From the NCBI GenBank assembly GCA_018241725.1, contig JAFEDI010000138.1, forward strand, positions 1 to 64,000: a stretch of 64,000 bases of DNA, read 5' to 3'. How positions within the stretch are numbered: position 1 is the stretch's first letter; every line of letters begins with the position of its first letter. This DNA is from Pseudomonadota bacterium. Lineage in GTDB: Bacteria > Pseudomonadota > Gammaproteobacteria > Burkholderiales > Rhodocyclaceae. The position numbers and the translations under genes are program-made. The notes under the pieces were generated by a model. The model was not told the DNA's origin and did not search any database. It saw nothing but the letters and a program-made list of their open reading frames with translations. Below, piece by piece: positions 1 to 7,027 of the stretch.

Positions 1-544
1 AAGGGAGATGAGCCGGCCTCGTGACGTTGAGCGCTCGGGTACATTGGCTATTGCTGGCTGTCCATGGCTCGCACTGGACCTGCTCGGAGCCCGCGTTGAC
101 CAAGGGTGGTTTTTCAGTCCATAATTATGTCCATCTCGGTTCGCCGAGTGCGGAAAACTCGTTATCAATCAACGAGTTGGGAACACGATAAGGTTCCCTT
201 CACCCGCTCCAACGCTTTCCTAAGCCGGTAATTTCTCATCGGTTCCGCCGGCAGATGGCGGCCGCCTCTACAAGGGTACTCCATAGAGGTGGGCCACGTG
301 ACCGGTACTCCCTGCATCTATCGCCGCCCCAGTGCTCAAGTTCAACGCGTGATCAAACGACTTGAGTCGATGCCCGCCTAAAGAAGCGGGCTGCAGAGGC
401 TGAAGCCCAACCGGCGACCGGTAGTTACTGAGGATAGAACACGTTGGTCGGATATGTGGGTTTCAAACTCTTATCGTCGATTGCAGCCCACCGCCCCTTC
501 TCACATACGAGCGCTACGTATTCAAACGCAGCACGGCCTGTTCA
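1..544. other. Gene-poor stretch at window start
   Basis: I recognise no gene here. Two short plus-strand open frames look mildly protein-like: 127-231 (34 codons, ATG start, basic product) and one running from about 232 to 381 with no clear start. The second stops inside a small hairpin (GCCCGC and GCGGGC arms at about 371-390) with no T run after it. Base composition is less GC-rich than most of the window, which fits decayed accessory DNA. Either fragment could be a gene remnant, but neither matches a family I know. Confidence 0.3.
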
Positions 545-1267
545 TCAATTTACAGTGAAGACGAGATTGGAACGCTGAGAGCCGGACGAATACTCTTGGA
601 ACGTCTCAGACACGACGCCGCCCGTCCCATCGGTTTTGACCTTGTAAACGGTCGTATCCACATGCATGAGCGTTCCGGCCGCGTACTCCGAGTTCGTCAC
701 ACTAACCAGAAGGCTGGTTGCGTCGTTGCTTTTCACCGAGTAGCTAGTGGTGATTGAATTGCTGTTTGAATTGCTGTTGCTTCTATCGACGCCTTGCCCT
801 ATCACACCAGCGTCACCAGCCTTGACCGTTGCCGGAATAGCAAAGGAAGAGTACGTGTAGGTCGTGGTCGATCCGCCAGTCGTGGACTGGTACTGTGAGT
901 AGTCGCTGCTGTTATAGACGTTCGTCAAGTAGGCGGTTGCAGCAACACCATTCAGGGAATAAACGAGGCTCTCCCTTTGAATTAGGTAGGTAACGCCGTT
1001 CAAGGTGGTGGTAGTTGGAGCACCCCAACTAAGCATACCGCTCCCATTTACTGGGACCTGTTGCCCAGTCGAACCACTGGACCAGCCGCTAATGTTGACG
1101 TTTACAGAGTACGAATTGTTGATGAAGTTCGCGTAAGCTGACTTCAAAGGCACCGTCATATCCGGGTCAACGCCACCGCCACCGCCGCCACCGCACGCGG
1201 GCAGTACAACCGCACTTGCGACAGCGATAGCCGTCCTGAGCTGCTTAATCACTGTCTGTTTATTCAT
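545..1267 (-). CDS. Putative lipoprotein of unknown function
   Basis: 240-residue protein with an N-terminal lipoprotein signal: short basic start (MNKQTVIKQLR), hydrophobic stretch, then the lipobox LPAC followed by a run of glycines. The open frame extends 35 codons upstream, but the ATG at 1267 places the signal peptide at the true N terminus, so I use it. The mature part is rich in Ser, Thr, Gly and Tyr, with an (SN) repeat around residue 165, as in predicted outer-membrane or surface lipoproteins. No domain recognised. It is divergent from the ankyrin gene. Base composition is lower in GC than most of the window, suggesting acquired DNA. Confidence 0.7.
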   Translation of the reverse strand: MNKQTVIKQLRTAIAVASAVVLPACGGGGGGGVDPDMTVPLKSAYANFINNSYSVNVNISGWSSGSTGQQVPVNGSGMLSWGAPTTTTLNGVTYLIQRESLVYSLNGVAATAYLTNVYNSSDYSQYQSTTGGSTTTYTYSSFAIPATVKAGDAGVIGQGVDRSNSNSNSNSITTSYSVKSNDATSLLVSVTNSEYAAGTLMHVDTTVYKVKTDGTGGVVSETFQEYSSGSQRSNLVFTVN

Positions 1268-1575
1268 TATGTTCGTATGCGAAACAAGTTTTGGCACTAA
1301 CTGTAACGCATGCCAAACACGGACAAAATGCCGTAGATCACACAATGGTGCGGATCTCCGGCCGATCAACACTCAAAAAAACACAAACAGCATAAACAAG
1401 GACAAATTAAAGGCCTTTGCTCAAGTTTGCGTTTCCGCGCGGCGCGTAGTAGCGCGGACTGACAGCGAGATACTACAAAGTAGTATTACGGCCCATAACA
1501 TCGCCCGCTTACAACCCAGCGCTGCTCAGCGCCATTCAAAGAGCCGCAGATAGTAACGAGCGAGAGGTACTCGAC

Positions 1576-2259
1576 TTGTTGTTGAGCTATCCGCACAGCA
1601 AGGTAACGCTGGATCAACGTACCGCGAGAAAGCGCCTAACGCCGTTGATCCGCGCGATCGACTATGGCGAACCCGATGTCGTCTCGAAGCTCCTGGCCAT
1701 GGGGGCCGACGCTAACTTGCGCGGTCACGTTGACAATCAAACACCTCTGTACCTGTGTATCCGGAACATGGGCGGCTTGCGGGTAGCCAGTTCTCTTCGG
1801 CGATCGCTTTTCCAGAGCATCTCATCCAATCGTGACTTGGTACTCCGCGAGACCTTGCGCCGCTATGGCGTCGGAGTCGCAGGAGTTTTCGGGGACAAAG
1901 GGTCAGTGTTCGACGCGATGTGCAATCCAGCCGGGCACGAGATCTTCAAGAAAACTGTAGATCAGATCGTCGACGACTTTCTTGGTAGGCATACCACCGA
2001 GAAACAACTTCAAATCGCGGAGTACCTGCTGACCCATAGAGCCAACCCGAACGCCAGCCACAGCTATCCCGCCGCCGGGCGAACTCCGCTCATGCTGGCA
2101 GTCGAGAACGACTCGCCCGAAACAGTCGAACTACTGATGCAGCGCGGGGGAGCCCCTTTCATTCGGGACAGATCTGGACATGACTGTCGCGTCATCGCAA
2201 AAGCGTTCAGATCCGGGAAGGTGGTGCGGCACTTCCGAAGGATAGGCTTAATGAGCTGA
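1576..2259 (+). CDS. Ankyrin-repeat protein, start uncertain
   Basis: At least 227 residues with ankyrin repeats near both ends. The N-terminal one carries RLTPLIRAIDYG followed by VSKLLAMGADANLR; the C-terminal one carries LQIAEYLLTHRANPNA, then GRTPLMLAVEND. The central part (about residues 55-140) is less regular. Such proteins usually mediate protein-protein contacts. The first usable start is TTG at 1576, but ankyrin-like coding continues upstream in frame (ALLSAIQRAADSNEREVLD) to a TAG at 1450, with no ATG, GTG or TTG in that stretch (only CTG codons). The gene may therefore use a rare start, be 5'-truncated, or be a young pseudogene. Confidence 0.6.
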   Translation: MLLSYPHSKVTLDQRTARKRLTPLIRAIDYGEPDVVSKLLAMGADANLRGHVDNQTPLYLCIRNMGGLRVASSLRRSLFQSISSNRDLVLRETLRRYGVGVAGVFGDKGSVFDAMCNPAGHEIFKKTVDQIVDDFLGRHTTEKQLQIAEYLLTHRANPNASHSYPAAGRTPLMLAVENDSPETVELLMQRGGAPFIRDRSGHDCRVIAKAFRSGKVVRHFRRIGLMS

Positions 2260-2579
2260 CGCCACTCGCCACTCGATTGTCGGGTCAGGTTCAGGTCACA
2301 GCCAGGAATGACACGACACCTTACCGGTGAGCCAGCGCAGATTTCGTGCCGAAATCCACCCCCTGCGAGCCAAGCTCGCAGGGGCCCCGACGGTGGTCAC
2401 GCCCGGCGCAGGTCCCTCGATCCTGCGCCGGGCTCGGAAAAGGCGTGGTATCCAAAAAACGACCGAGGGTGATGATGCAGGAAGGGGCAGGAGCTCCAAC
2501 TTTGACGGCTGTACGCCCCTACGGCGGGAGTTGGACAATGGCTGCTGACGGGATCGGAGTAGCGCCGACAGATGAAACG
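2260..2579. other. Non-coding stretch with two GC-rich hairpins
   Basis: No convincing gene in this roughly 320-base gap. It holds two perfect inverted repeats: CCCCTGCGAG (2360-2369) with CTCGCAGGGG (2375-2384), and GCCCGGCGCAGG (2401-2412) with CCTGCGCCGGGC (2422-2433). Neither is followed by a T run on either strand, so they are poor intrinsic terminators. The short open frames that cross them read through repeats and look non-coding. Confidence 0.5.
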
Positions 2580-2600
2580 TACGGCAATCTGCCGTATAAT
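2580..2600 (+). promoter_or_regulatory. Toxin-antitoxin promoter -10 with overlapping operator palindrome
   Basis: A perfect -10 hexamer TATAAT lies at 2595-2600, 22 bases before the antitoxin ATG. A palindrome TACGGCA-ATC-TGCCGTA at 2580-2596 runs into it. No good -35 is visible about 17 bases upstream. DUF1778/RHH antitoxins are known to repress their own operons by binding such palindromes, so this is probably the autoregulatory operator (inference). Confidence 0.6.
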
Positions 2601-2622
2601 TTTCCAAAGGAGGAACAACGCC

Positions 2623-2904
2623 ATGCCCGCAGCCAACACCACCGCCCGGCTTGAAGCCAGAATCAGCACCGACCTTCACGCGATGCTCAAGCGCGCCGCG
2701 GAGTTGCAGGGGCGAACCATGACCGATTTCGTGGTTTCCGCCGTGCAGGACGCTGCCCAGCGTGCCATCGAGCAGGCTGAGGTCGTCCGGCTTTCACTGG
2801 CAGACCAGGAGTGCTTTGCCCAGGCACTGCTGTCGCCGCCCCAATCCGCGCCGGCCCTGGACCGTGCCTTTGAGCGCCGTCGCAAGCTTCTGCAGGCCGA
2901 ATGA
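2623..2904 (+). CDS. DUF1778 (TacA-like) antitoxin
   Basis: 93-residue antitoxin. The N terminus (TTARLEARISTDLHAMLKR, residues 6-24) has the RHH strand-helix pattern, followed by AAELQGRTMTDFVVSAVQDAA typical of DUF1778. The C-terminal tail (about residues 60-93) would wrap the toxin. The start at 2623 is set by a strong Shine-Dalgarno AAAGGAGG at 2606-2613; an earlier in-frame ATG at 2572 lies upstream of the -10 box and is excluded. The stop overlaps the toxin ATG by four bases, so the two are translationally coupled. It should neutralise the GNAT toxin and repress the operon. Confidence 0.9.
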   Translation: MPAANTTARLEARISTDLHAMLKRAAELQGRTMTDFVVSAVQDAAQRAIEQAEVVRLSLADQECFAQALLSPPQSAPALDRAFERRRKLLQAE

Positions 2905-3422
2905 GCGGGGCACCCTTCCGCGTCGCGCCGCTCGGTGCAGCCCATGAACGCGAGGAATTCCGCTGCGGTTCCGCTGCGCTCGACCGATATCTGCGAGAGC
3001 AAGTCACCCAGGATATCCGGCGCCGCATCGCTGCTTGTTTCGTTGCGCTGACCGGTGAGCAGCGCATCGCGGGCTACTACACCCTCGCATCAGCAAGCCT
3101 GCTGCTGGCCGACCTGCCCCCGGGCATCGGCAAGAAGCTGCCCCGCTACCCGACCGTGCCGGCCATTCGCATGGGGCGCCTGGCGGTCGATGAAGCCTTC
3201 ACTGGGCAGGGCTTGGGCGGCGCACTACTCGCCGATGCACTTGAGCGGGCAATCCGCTCGGAGATTGCGGCCTACGCCCTGATGGTCGATGCCAAGGATG
3301 ACAAGGCCGCCACCTTCTACCGACACCACGGCTTCATCCCGCTGCCAGACACGCCATTGACGCTGTTTCTTCCGCTGGCAACCGCGCAGACATCGCAGAA
3401 AAGGGGCGATGAGACGCACTGA
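2901..3422 (+). CDS. GNAT-family toxin (TacT/AtaT-like)
   Basis: 173-residue GCN5-related acetyltransferase paired with the DUF1778 antitoxin. Family members use acetyl-CoA to acetylate the amino group of charged tRNAs and block translation. Visible features: N-terminal FRCGSAALDRYL, the beta4 strand MGRLAVDEAF, the acetyl-CoA pyrophosphate loop GQGLGG near residue 110, and the C-terminal KAATFYRHHGF with the conserved Tyr. Length matches the family (about 160-180). ATGA overlap with the antitoxin. No disruption seen, so it is probably functional. The tRNA target cannot be told from sequence. Confidence 0.9.
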   Translation: MSGAPFRVAPLGAAHEREEFRCGSAALDRYLREQVTQDIRRRIAACFVALTGEQRIAGYYTLASASLLLADLPPGIGKKLPRYPTVPAIRMGRLAVDEAFTGQGLGGALLADALERAIRSEIAAYALMVDAKDDKAATFYRHHGFIPLPDTPLTLFLPLATAQTSQKRGDETH

Positions 3423-3632
3423 TCTGCGCGCGGTTCAAACCGGATCCGGCAGACGTGGTGGAGCTAATCACCCCCGCACGGCTCGCCCTGTTCCATGCCA
3501 TCAAGGAGATGCCCGGCTCGATCACCCAGATCTCGGAGCGCCTCCACCGCGACTGAGTGCAGTCAAGCGCGATGCGGATGATCTGGCGCGGGCGGATAGG
3601 GCCGGATCAAGTAGGGGCCGGTACGACAAGGC
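3419..3632 (+). pseudogene. Decayed HTH transcriptional regulator
   Basis: Frame 3419-3556 reads ADVVELITPARLALFHAIKE then MPGSITQISERLHRD before a TGA at 3554. One base back, the next frame (from 3553) continues LSAVKRDADDLARA. Together this matches the winged-HTH regulator family typified by HVO_A0114: LTPARLELLEAL, a recognition helix region, then RSAVSRDVxxLxxAG. A single-base frameshift at about 3553 and a degraded C terminus point to a pseudogene. It begins at the toxin stop codon, so it may once have been a further operon member or regulator of a neighbouring system. Family call is from recognition, not alignment. Confidence 0.5.
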
Positions 3633-3653
3633 CTGTCGCCTCAAATACCTTGC

Positions 3654-3767
3654 ATGGTCGTCTCCGGCGACACCCACCCTTACTTCACCGTACTAGCCAC
3701 CTTCGTGTCGGAACCCAGCGATGAGGCCGCCCTCCTCTTTCGACTCGGAAATATTCCACTGCAATAA
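3654..3767 (+). other. Small open frame, 37 codons, unrecognised
   Basis: ATG at 3654 opens a 37-codon frame ending with TAA at 3765-3767. Its product (start MVVSGDTHPYFTVLATF, end FRLGNIPLQ) has a protein-like composition but matches nothing I know. No Shine-Dalgarno is visible. The frame is open back to 3615 without a stop, so this could be the tail of a truncated gene rather than an independent one. Confidence 0.2.
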
Positions 3768-3810
3768 TGACTGCCAAGGCCGAAGATGTGACACCCCATC
3801 CAAAAGCAAT

Positions 3811-5025
3811 ATGCCTTTGGATTCATCAGCTGCAATACACAGATTCCTGCTTCAATCTCGGGAGATTGGAAGATTGTTCCGTTCGATATTTCTGGCCCTC
3901 GTAATGACGGCCGTGCTTTCGGCATGTGGCGGTAGCGACTCCGAGCAACAGGTAGCTTCGACACCTGCTCCATCGACACCTCCTCCGGCAGCGCCCGCTC
4001 CATCGACACCTGCTCCGGAAGTACCTGCACCATCGGCTCCAGCTCTGGAAACGCCTGCTCCAGAAGCGCCATCGGTGACCGAATACATGGCCTTGCTGAG
4101 CAAAGCTGCCCAAAAGCAGGCGGAAGTGGAATCCCTCGTGAGCACCACCCCGTGCACGGCGTCATCGCAATGCAGCACCCTGGTTCTTCGCGCCCAGACC
4201 CGCCCCTGCCCCTTCACCCAGCGCTACGACTACTCCCTGGCCTCGACAACCGCAGCTGCGGCCCGTGCCGCTGCGGACGCATACAACAAGCTCTCTGTCC
4301 AGGCTGCCGCCATCGAGCCACCGAACAATCTCAGTGGCACCTGCTTCGAAATGGTGGATTTCACACCCCTGAGTTGTGTCGCCAATAAATGCGTGCGGCA
4401 GTTCGTATTCGACGGCCCTCCCGCCGGTCCACCACCGGAGGGAATCTGGGTTTCGGGAACTCTGCAGCTCTTTGTCTCCGTGGCAGACGTCGTCTGGGCC
4501 GTCGACACGGCTGCAGCCACGCCGACGCTCTACACCGGCCCCTTGGCGCGACAGGGGACGAATCTGACGGCAACGCTGAGTCAGATTGTCGGATCCAGCG
4601 AAACGAAATCAAGCCTGGTAGCGACAATTTCGAACACCCCGACCCCATCGATCCGCATCGAAAGACTCGACGGAATCACACACCTGCCTATGACGCTCGC
4701 CCCGGTCACGAGTTACTTCTCGCCCTCCGCCCTGAGCCAGATCGCGGGCAGCTACGACCTCAGCTCTGGGGAGCGAATCGTTGTCGACGCGAACGGCAGC
4801 GTTCGCAGCACGGAGCCGGGGTGTACGATCCAAGGGAGCATCGAGGCCCCCTGGACAGATCGCAATGTCTATTATCTTGGAATCACCTTTGGGCCGGCAC
4901 CCTGCAAGACCCCCATGGCCTTCATCGAGGGAATCCTCGCACCACGTCCTGACGACCAATTGTTTGTAGCAATCCGGCGCGTGCCCCCTGATGTTGCAGC
5001 CCTGAATATGGCCCGCGTAAATTGA
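3811..5025 (+). CDS. Proline-rich lipoprotein of unknown function
   Basis: About 404 residues. The signal region IFLALVMTAVLSAC ends in a lipobox (LSAC) followed by GGS. A Pro/Ala/Ser/Thr linker of degenerate APSTP units follows, then a region with spaced cysteines (CTASSQC, CPF, CFEMV, LSCVANKC) and a C-terminal all-beta-looking domain. I use ATG 3811; a TTG at 3874, with GGGAG 9 bases upstream, would give a more compact signal peptide (LFRSIFLALVMTAVLSAC) and may be the real start. The cysteines suggest disulfides in an exported protein. No family recognised. Confidence 0.65.
   Translation: MPLDSSAAIHRFLLQSREIGRLFRSIFLALVMTAVLSACGGSDSEQQVASTPAPSTPPPAAPAPSTPAPEVPAPSAPALETPAPEAPSVTEYMALLSKAAQKQAEVESLVSTTPCTASSQCSTLVLRAQTRPCPFTQRYDYSLASTTAAAARAAADAYNKLSVQAAAIEPPNNLSGTCFEMVDFTPLSCVANKCVRQFVFDGPPAGPPPEGIWVSGTLQLFVSVADVVWAVDTAAATPTLYTGPLARQGTNLTATLSQIVGSSETKSSLVATISNTPTPSIRIERLDGITHLPMTLAPVTSYFSPSALSQIAGSYDLSSGERIVVDANGSVRSTEPGCTIQGSIEAPWTDRNVYYLGITFGPAPCKTPMAFIEGILAPRPDDQLFVAIRRVPPDVAALNMARVN
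3955..4065 (+). repeat. Degenerate tandem repeat coding Pro-rich linker
   Basis: Repeated units close to GCTCCATCGACACCT encode APSTP-type pentapeptides just after the lipobox of the surrounding lipoprotein. The copies have diverged (APSTP, APEVP, APSAP, ALETP, APEAP). This is a typical surface-lipoprotein spacer and a spot prone to length variation. Confidence 0.6.
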
Positions 5026-5339
5026 CCGTCACGCATCCAGGGTTTTGGGATCCAGAGAGTCGCCGCTGGACCTCGCGACCACGCGAACGGGATCGTTCAG
5101 CCAATCTGAATCGCCCCGGGTTTCGCGGAGGCCATTTAGTTTAAGCCCGGCCTCTTTGCAATTGCCCAAGGGCTTCGAGAAGTAGCCGGAACGTCATTAG
5201 CGCCGCGGAAATCGGACATGGCAAGGTCAGAGTCTGGTCATGTTCTGGCCTTCTGGCTGTCCATAGCCGGGACGGAGGTCATGACGATTCGCCCGAGTCC
5301 TGTCAGACTGCGCAGCCCATCGCCACTACATGACGTGCA
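5026..5339. other. Intergenic stretch with possible IS-end remnant
   Basis: No gene seen in about 310 bases. Positions 5107-5133 (starting TGAATCGCCCCGGG and ending GCGGAGGCC) resemble, from memory, terminal inverted repeats of IS3-type elements. GAGGCC at 5128-5133 and GGCCTC at about 5149-5154 also form a small inverted repeat. No transposase or second end was found, so at most this is an orphan end. Confidence 0.25.
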
Positions 5340-5651
5340 ATGAGAACCAACCTGAAGGTGCCCTTCGCCGAGAAGGACGACGCCAAGCGCCTTGGCGCGC
5401 GCTGGGACCCGGCCAACAAGACTTGGTACGTGAAGGACGCCGAGGATTTGACCAGCTTCGCCCGCTGGCTCCCCGCGCCCGGGGAAGCCGCAGCCACGCC
5501 ACCGACATCCCAGCCTGCCACCCGCAGCAGGCCCGCCACGGCGGCGGCCATGGTGAAGGTCGGGGCGCGCTACTTCGAGCTGGCCTGCGACTGCCTGCCG
5601 TGGGAAGGTTGCGCGACGTGTCGAGCCATTGTCGCCGCGAAGGATTGGTGA
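5340..5651 (+). CDS. DUF5710 domain protein
   Basis: 103 residues. The first 45 (MRTNLKVPFAEKDDAKRLG, then ARWDPANKTWYV) are a clear DUF5710 domain, a small module often found with plasmid primases (TraC-like), DNA-processing or phage proteins. A Pro/Ala/Thr linker follows, then a C-terminal tail with three cysteines (ACDCLPWEGCATC) that could bind a metal. The domain's function is not established. Domain plus Cys tail is unusual as a stand-alone gene, and it sits at the edge of the accessory region. Confidence 0.75.
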   Translation: MRTNLKVPFAEKDDAKRLGARWDPANKTWYVKDAEDLTSFARWLPAPGEAAATPPTSQPATRSRPATAAAMVKVGARYFELACDCLPWEGCATCRAIVAAKDW

Positions 5652-5718
5652 AACGACGCCGCCGCCGGCGGCTCTGAACGCTCAGTAACGCTTCCACGCC
5701 CAAATTGTCCATTTTCGG

Positions 5719-5747
5719 TACAAATCCATCTGCCCCGTGGATTTGTA
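5719..5747. promoter_or_regulatory. Inverted repeat upstream of bacteriohemerythrin
   Basis: Perfect 10-base arms TACAAATCCA (5719-5728) and TGGATTTGTA (5738-5747) separated by nine bases, ending 58 bases before the hemerythrin ATG. The placement fits an operator or a leader hairpin. No T run follows, so it is not a typical terminator. Confidence 0.4.
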
Positions 5748-5805
5748 TCCCTGTGTCCTCACGTGAAAGAATGAGACACACCAAAACAAAAGAGGGGACA
5801 AGCAA

Positions 5806-6228
5806 ATGGAGATCGTCAGACCGGGATTGATCACCGGAAACCAGGTCATTGACCAGCAACACCAGGAGATATTGACCCTTGCCAAGGAGGCCATGAGTCG
5901 CTTCGACGAAAGCCGTGGCGGCAACTCGAGCGAGTTTCACACCCTGCTCAACAACCTCGCCACGCTGGCAGCCAGGCACTTCCAAACCGAGGAAGCTTTT
6001 CTGCGTCGGAATGGCTGCCCGACGCTGGAGGAGCATCAGAAGGAACACGCCGCTTTCAGCGAGCGGATCCTCGACCTGTTGATGAAGGCCATGGCCGGAA
6101 ACCTGGACCGCGGCGGGCTATTGAGCGTCATGGAAGACTGGACGACCCATCATCTGCTGGTGTCGGATGCCGCCTGCAGCCCGTACCTGCAGGAGCGCAA
6201 GCGAAGCAGCTCCGCCCGCACCGAGTAA
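5806..6228 (+). CDS. Bacteriohemerythrin
   Basis: 140-residue single-domain hemerythrin, a cytoplasmic four-helix bundle that binds O2 at a di-iron site. The iron ligands are all visible: H19 (DQQHQE), H58 and E62 (ARHFQTEE), H77 and H81 (EEHQKEH), H116 and D121 (HHLLVSD). Length and motif spacing match the McHr/Dechloromonas-type family. GAGGGGA upstream of ATG 5806 is a good ribosome binding site. Such proteins are common in microaerophilic and denitrifying Rhodocyclales, where they store or deliver oxygen or act with signalling systems. A palindrome lies upstream. Confidence 0.93.
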   Translation: MEIVRPGLITGNQVIDQQHQEILTLAKEAMSRFDESRGGNSSEFHTLLNNLATLAARHFQTEEAFLRRNGCPTLEEHQKEHAAFSERILDLLMKAMAGNLDRGGLLSVMEDWTTHHLLVSDAACSPYLQERKRSSSARTE

Positions 6229-6300
6229 AGACGTATCCGGAAGCAGCCTCTGCAGGCACGCCGCTTCCGTGATCTGCGCAGCCCTGCCCGGGCAAAAGAC

Positions 6301-6897
6301 CTACATCAACACCGGCTCGATGCGTTCGCCGGTCGACTCCATGCGTGCGGCTACCTGGGCCTTGGACGGCGCGGGCTTCTTGCTGGTGTCTTTCGACTCC
6401 GCCGGGGACTTCATGCCGCGCCCCAGGCGCGCACCGAAAAAGCCGAACAAACCACCGAACACGCTGGCCACCAGCGAGCCGATGATCGGCACCGGCGAGG
6501 CCGGCAGGACGGCCGGAGTCGCCGGTGCCGCATGGGCTCGTTTCAACTCGGAATGGGCCTGGCTGAGGCCGCTCAGCTGACGACCCAGCTCCTCGACCCG
6601 GCCCTCCAGTTGCCGATTGGAGTTTTCCAGTTCGGTCATCCGCCGGATGACTTCCGGCGGAATCACCGGAGCCGGCGCCGGCGTACTCTTCCTGGCGACG
6701 GGCGGCGACGCCTTTTCCTTGTGCTCCTTGTGGAGAGCGGGCTTCACGGCCGCCTTCTTTGGTCCAGCCTTGGCGGTCTTGCTAGCCAAAGCACTCTTGG
6801 CTGCGGGAGCCGCGTGATGCGCGGTTTCATGCGGAGCGGCCTGGGCGCCAAGGGAAACGGCCAGCGCCAGGCCCGGAAGGATGTGACGATAAAGCAT
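6301..6897 (-). CDS. Exported Ala/Lys-rich coiled-coil protein
   Basis: 198 residues, family not recognised. N-terminal signal peptide (MLYRHILPGLALAVSLG up to AQAA), a low-complexity Ala/Lys/His segment (about 20-80), a predicted coiled coil around 85-120 (VIRRMTELENSNRQ, LEGRVEELGRQLS), then a hydrophobic Gly-rich helix near 140-160 (IIGSLVASVFGGLFGFFGA) and a basic C-terminal tail. I choose ATG 6897 over the upstream TTG at 6912 because it puts the signal peptide at the N terminus. Possibly a periplasmic protein anchored in the inner membrane by its C-terminal helix. Convergent with hemerythrin. Confidence 0.65.
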   Translation of the reverse strand: MLYRHILPGLALAVSLGAQAAPHETAHHAAPAAKSALASKTAKAGPKKAAVKPALHKEHKEKASPPVARKSTPAPAPVIPPEVIRRMTELENSNRQLEGRVEELGRQLSGLSQAHSELKRAHAAPATPAVLPASPVPIIGSLVASVFGGLFGFFGARLGRGMKSPAESKDTSKKPAPSKAQVAARMESTGERIEPVLM

Positions 6898-7027
6898 GGA
6901 CTTCTCGTGCAAACGTTAGGTGCGGACCGCCGGACCTGCCTGAAACAGGTCCCGAGCCACGAATGTGACGTCCATTCCCGCACGGAACGCGGGCGAACGC
7001 CGGAAGATTGGTTGCGAAGACGTGATT

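Noticed and set aside
1385..1399. 15-base sequence AAACAGCATAAACAA shared with 32393-32407
   Set aside because: A match of this length between two AT-rich gaps can arise by chance in 64 kb, and the flanks do not match.
1269..1553. 94-codon frame between the lipoprotein and the ankyrin gene
   Set aside because: It starts at the divergent promoter, has no family match, and overlaps the upstream ankyrin-like frame.
5340..5651. DUF5710 gene as evidence of an integrated plasmid
   Set aside because: No relaxase, replication or conjugation genes are nearby.
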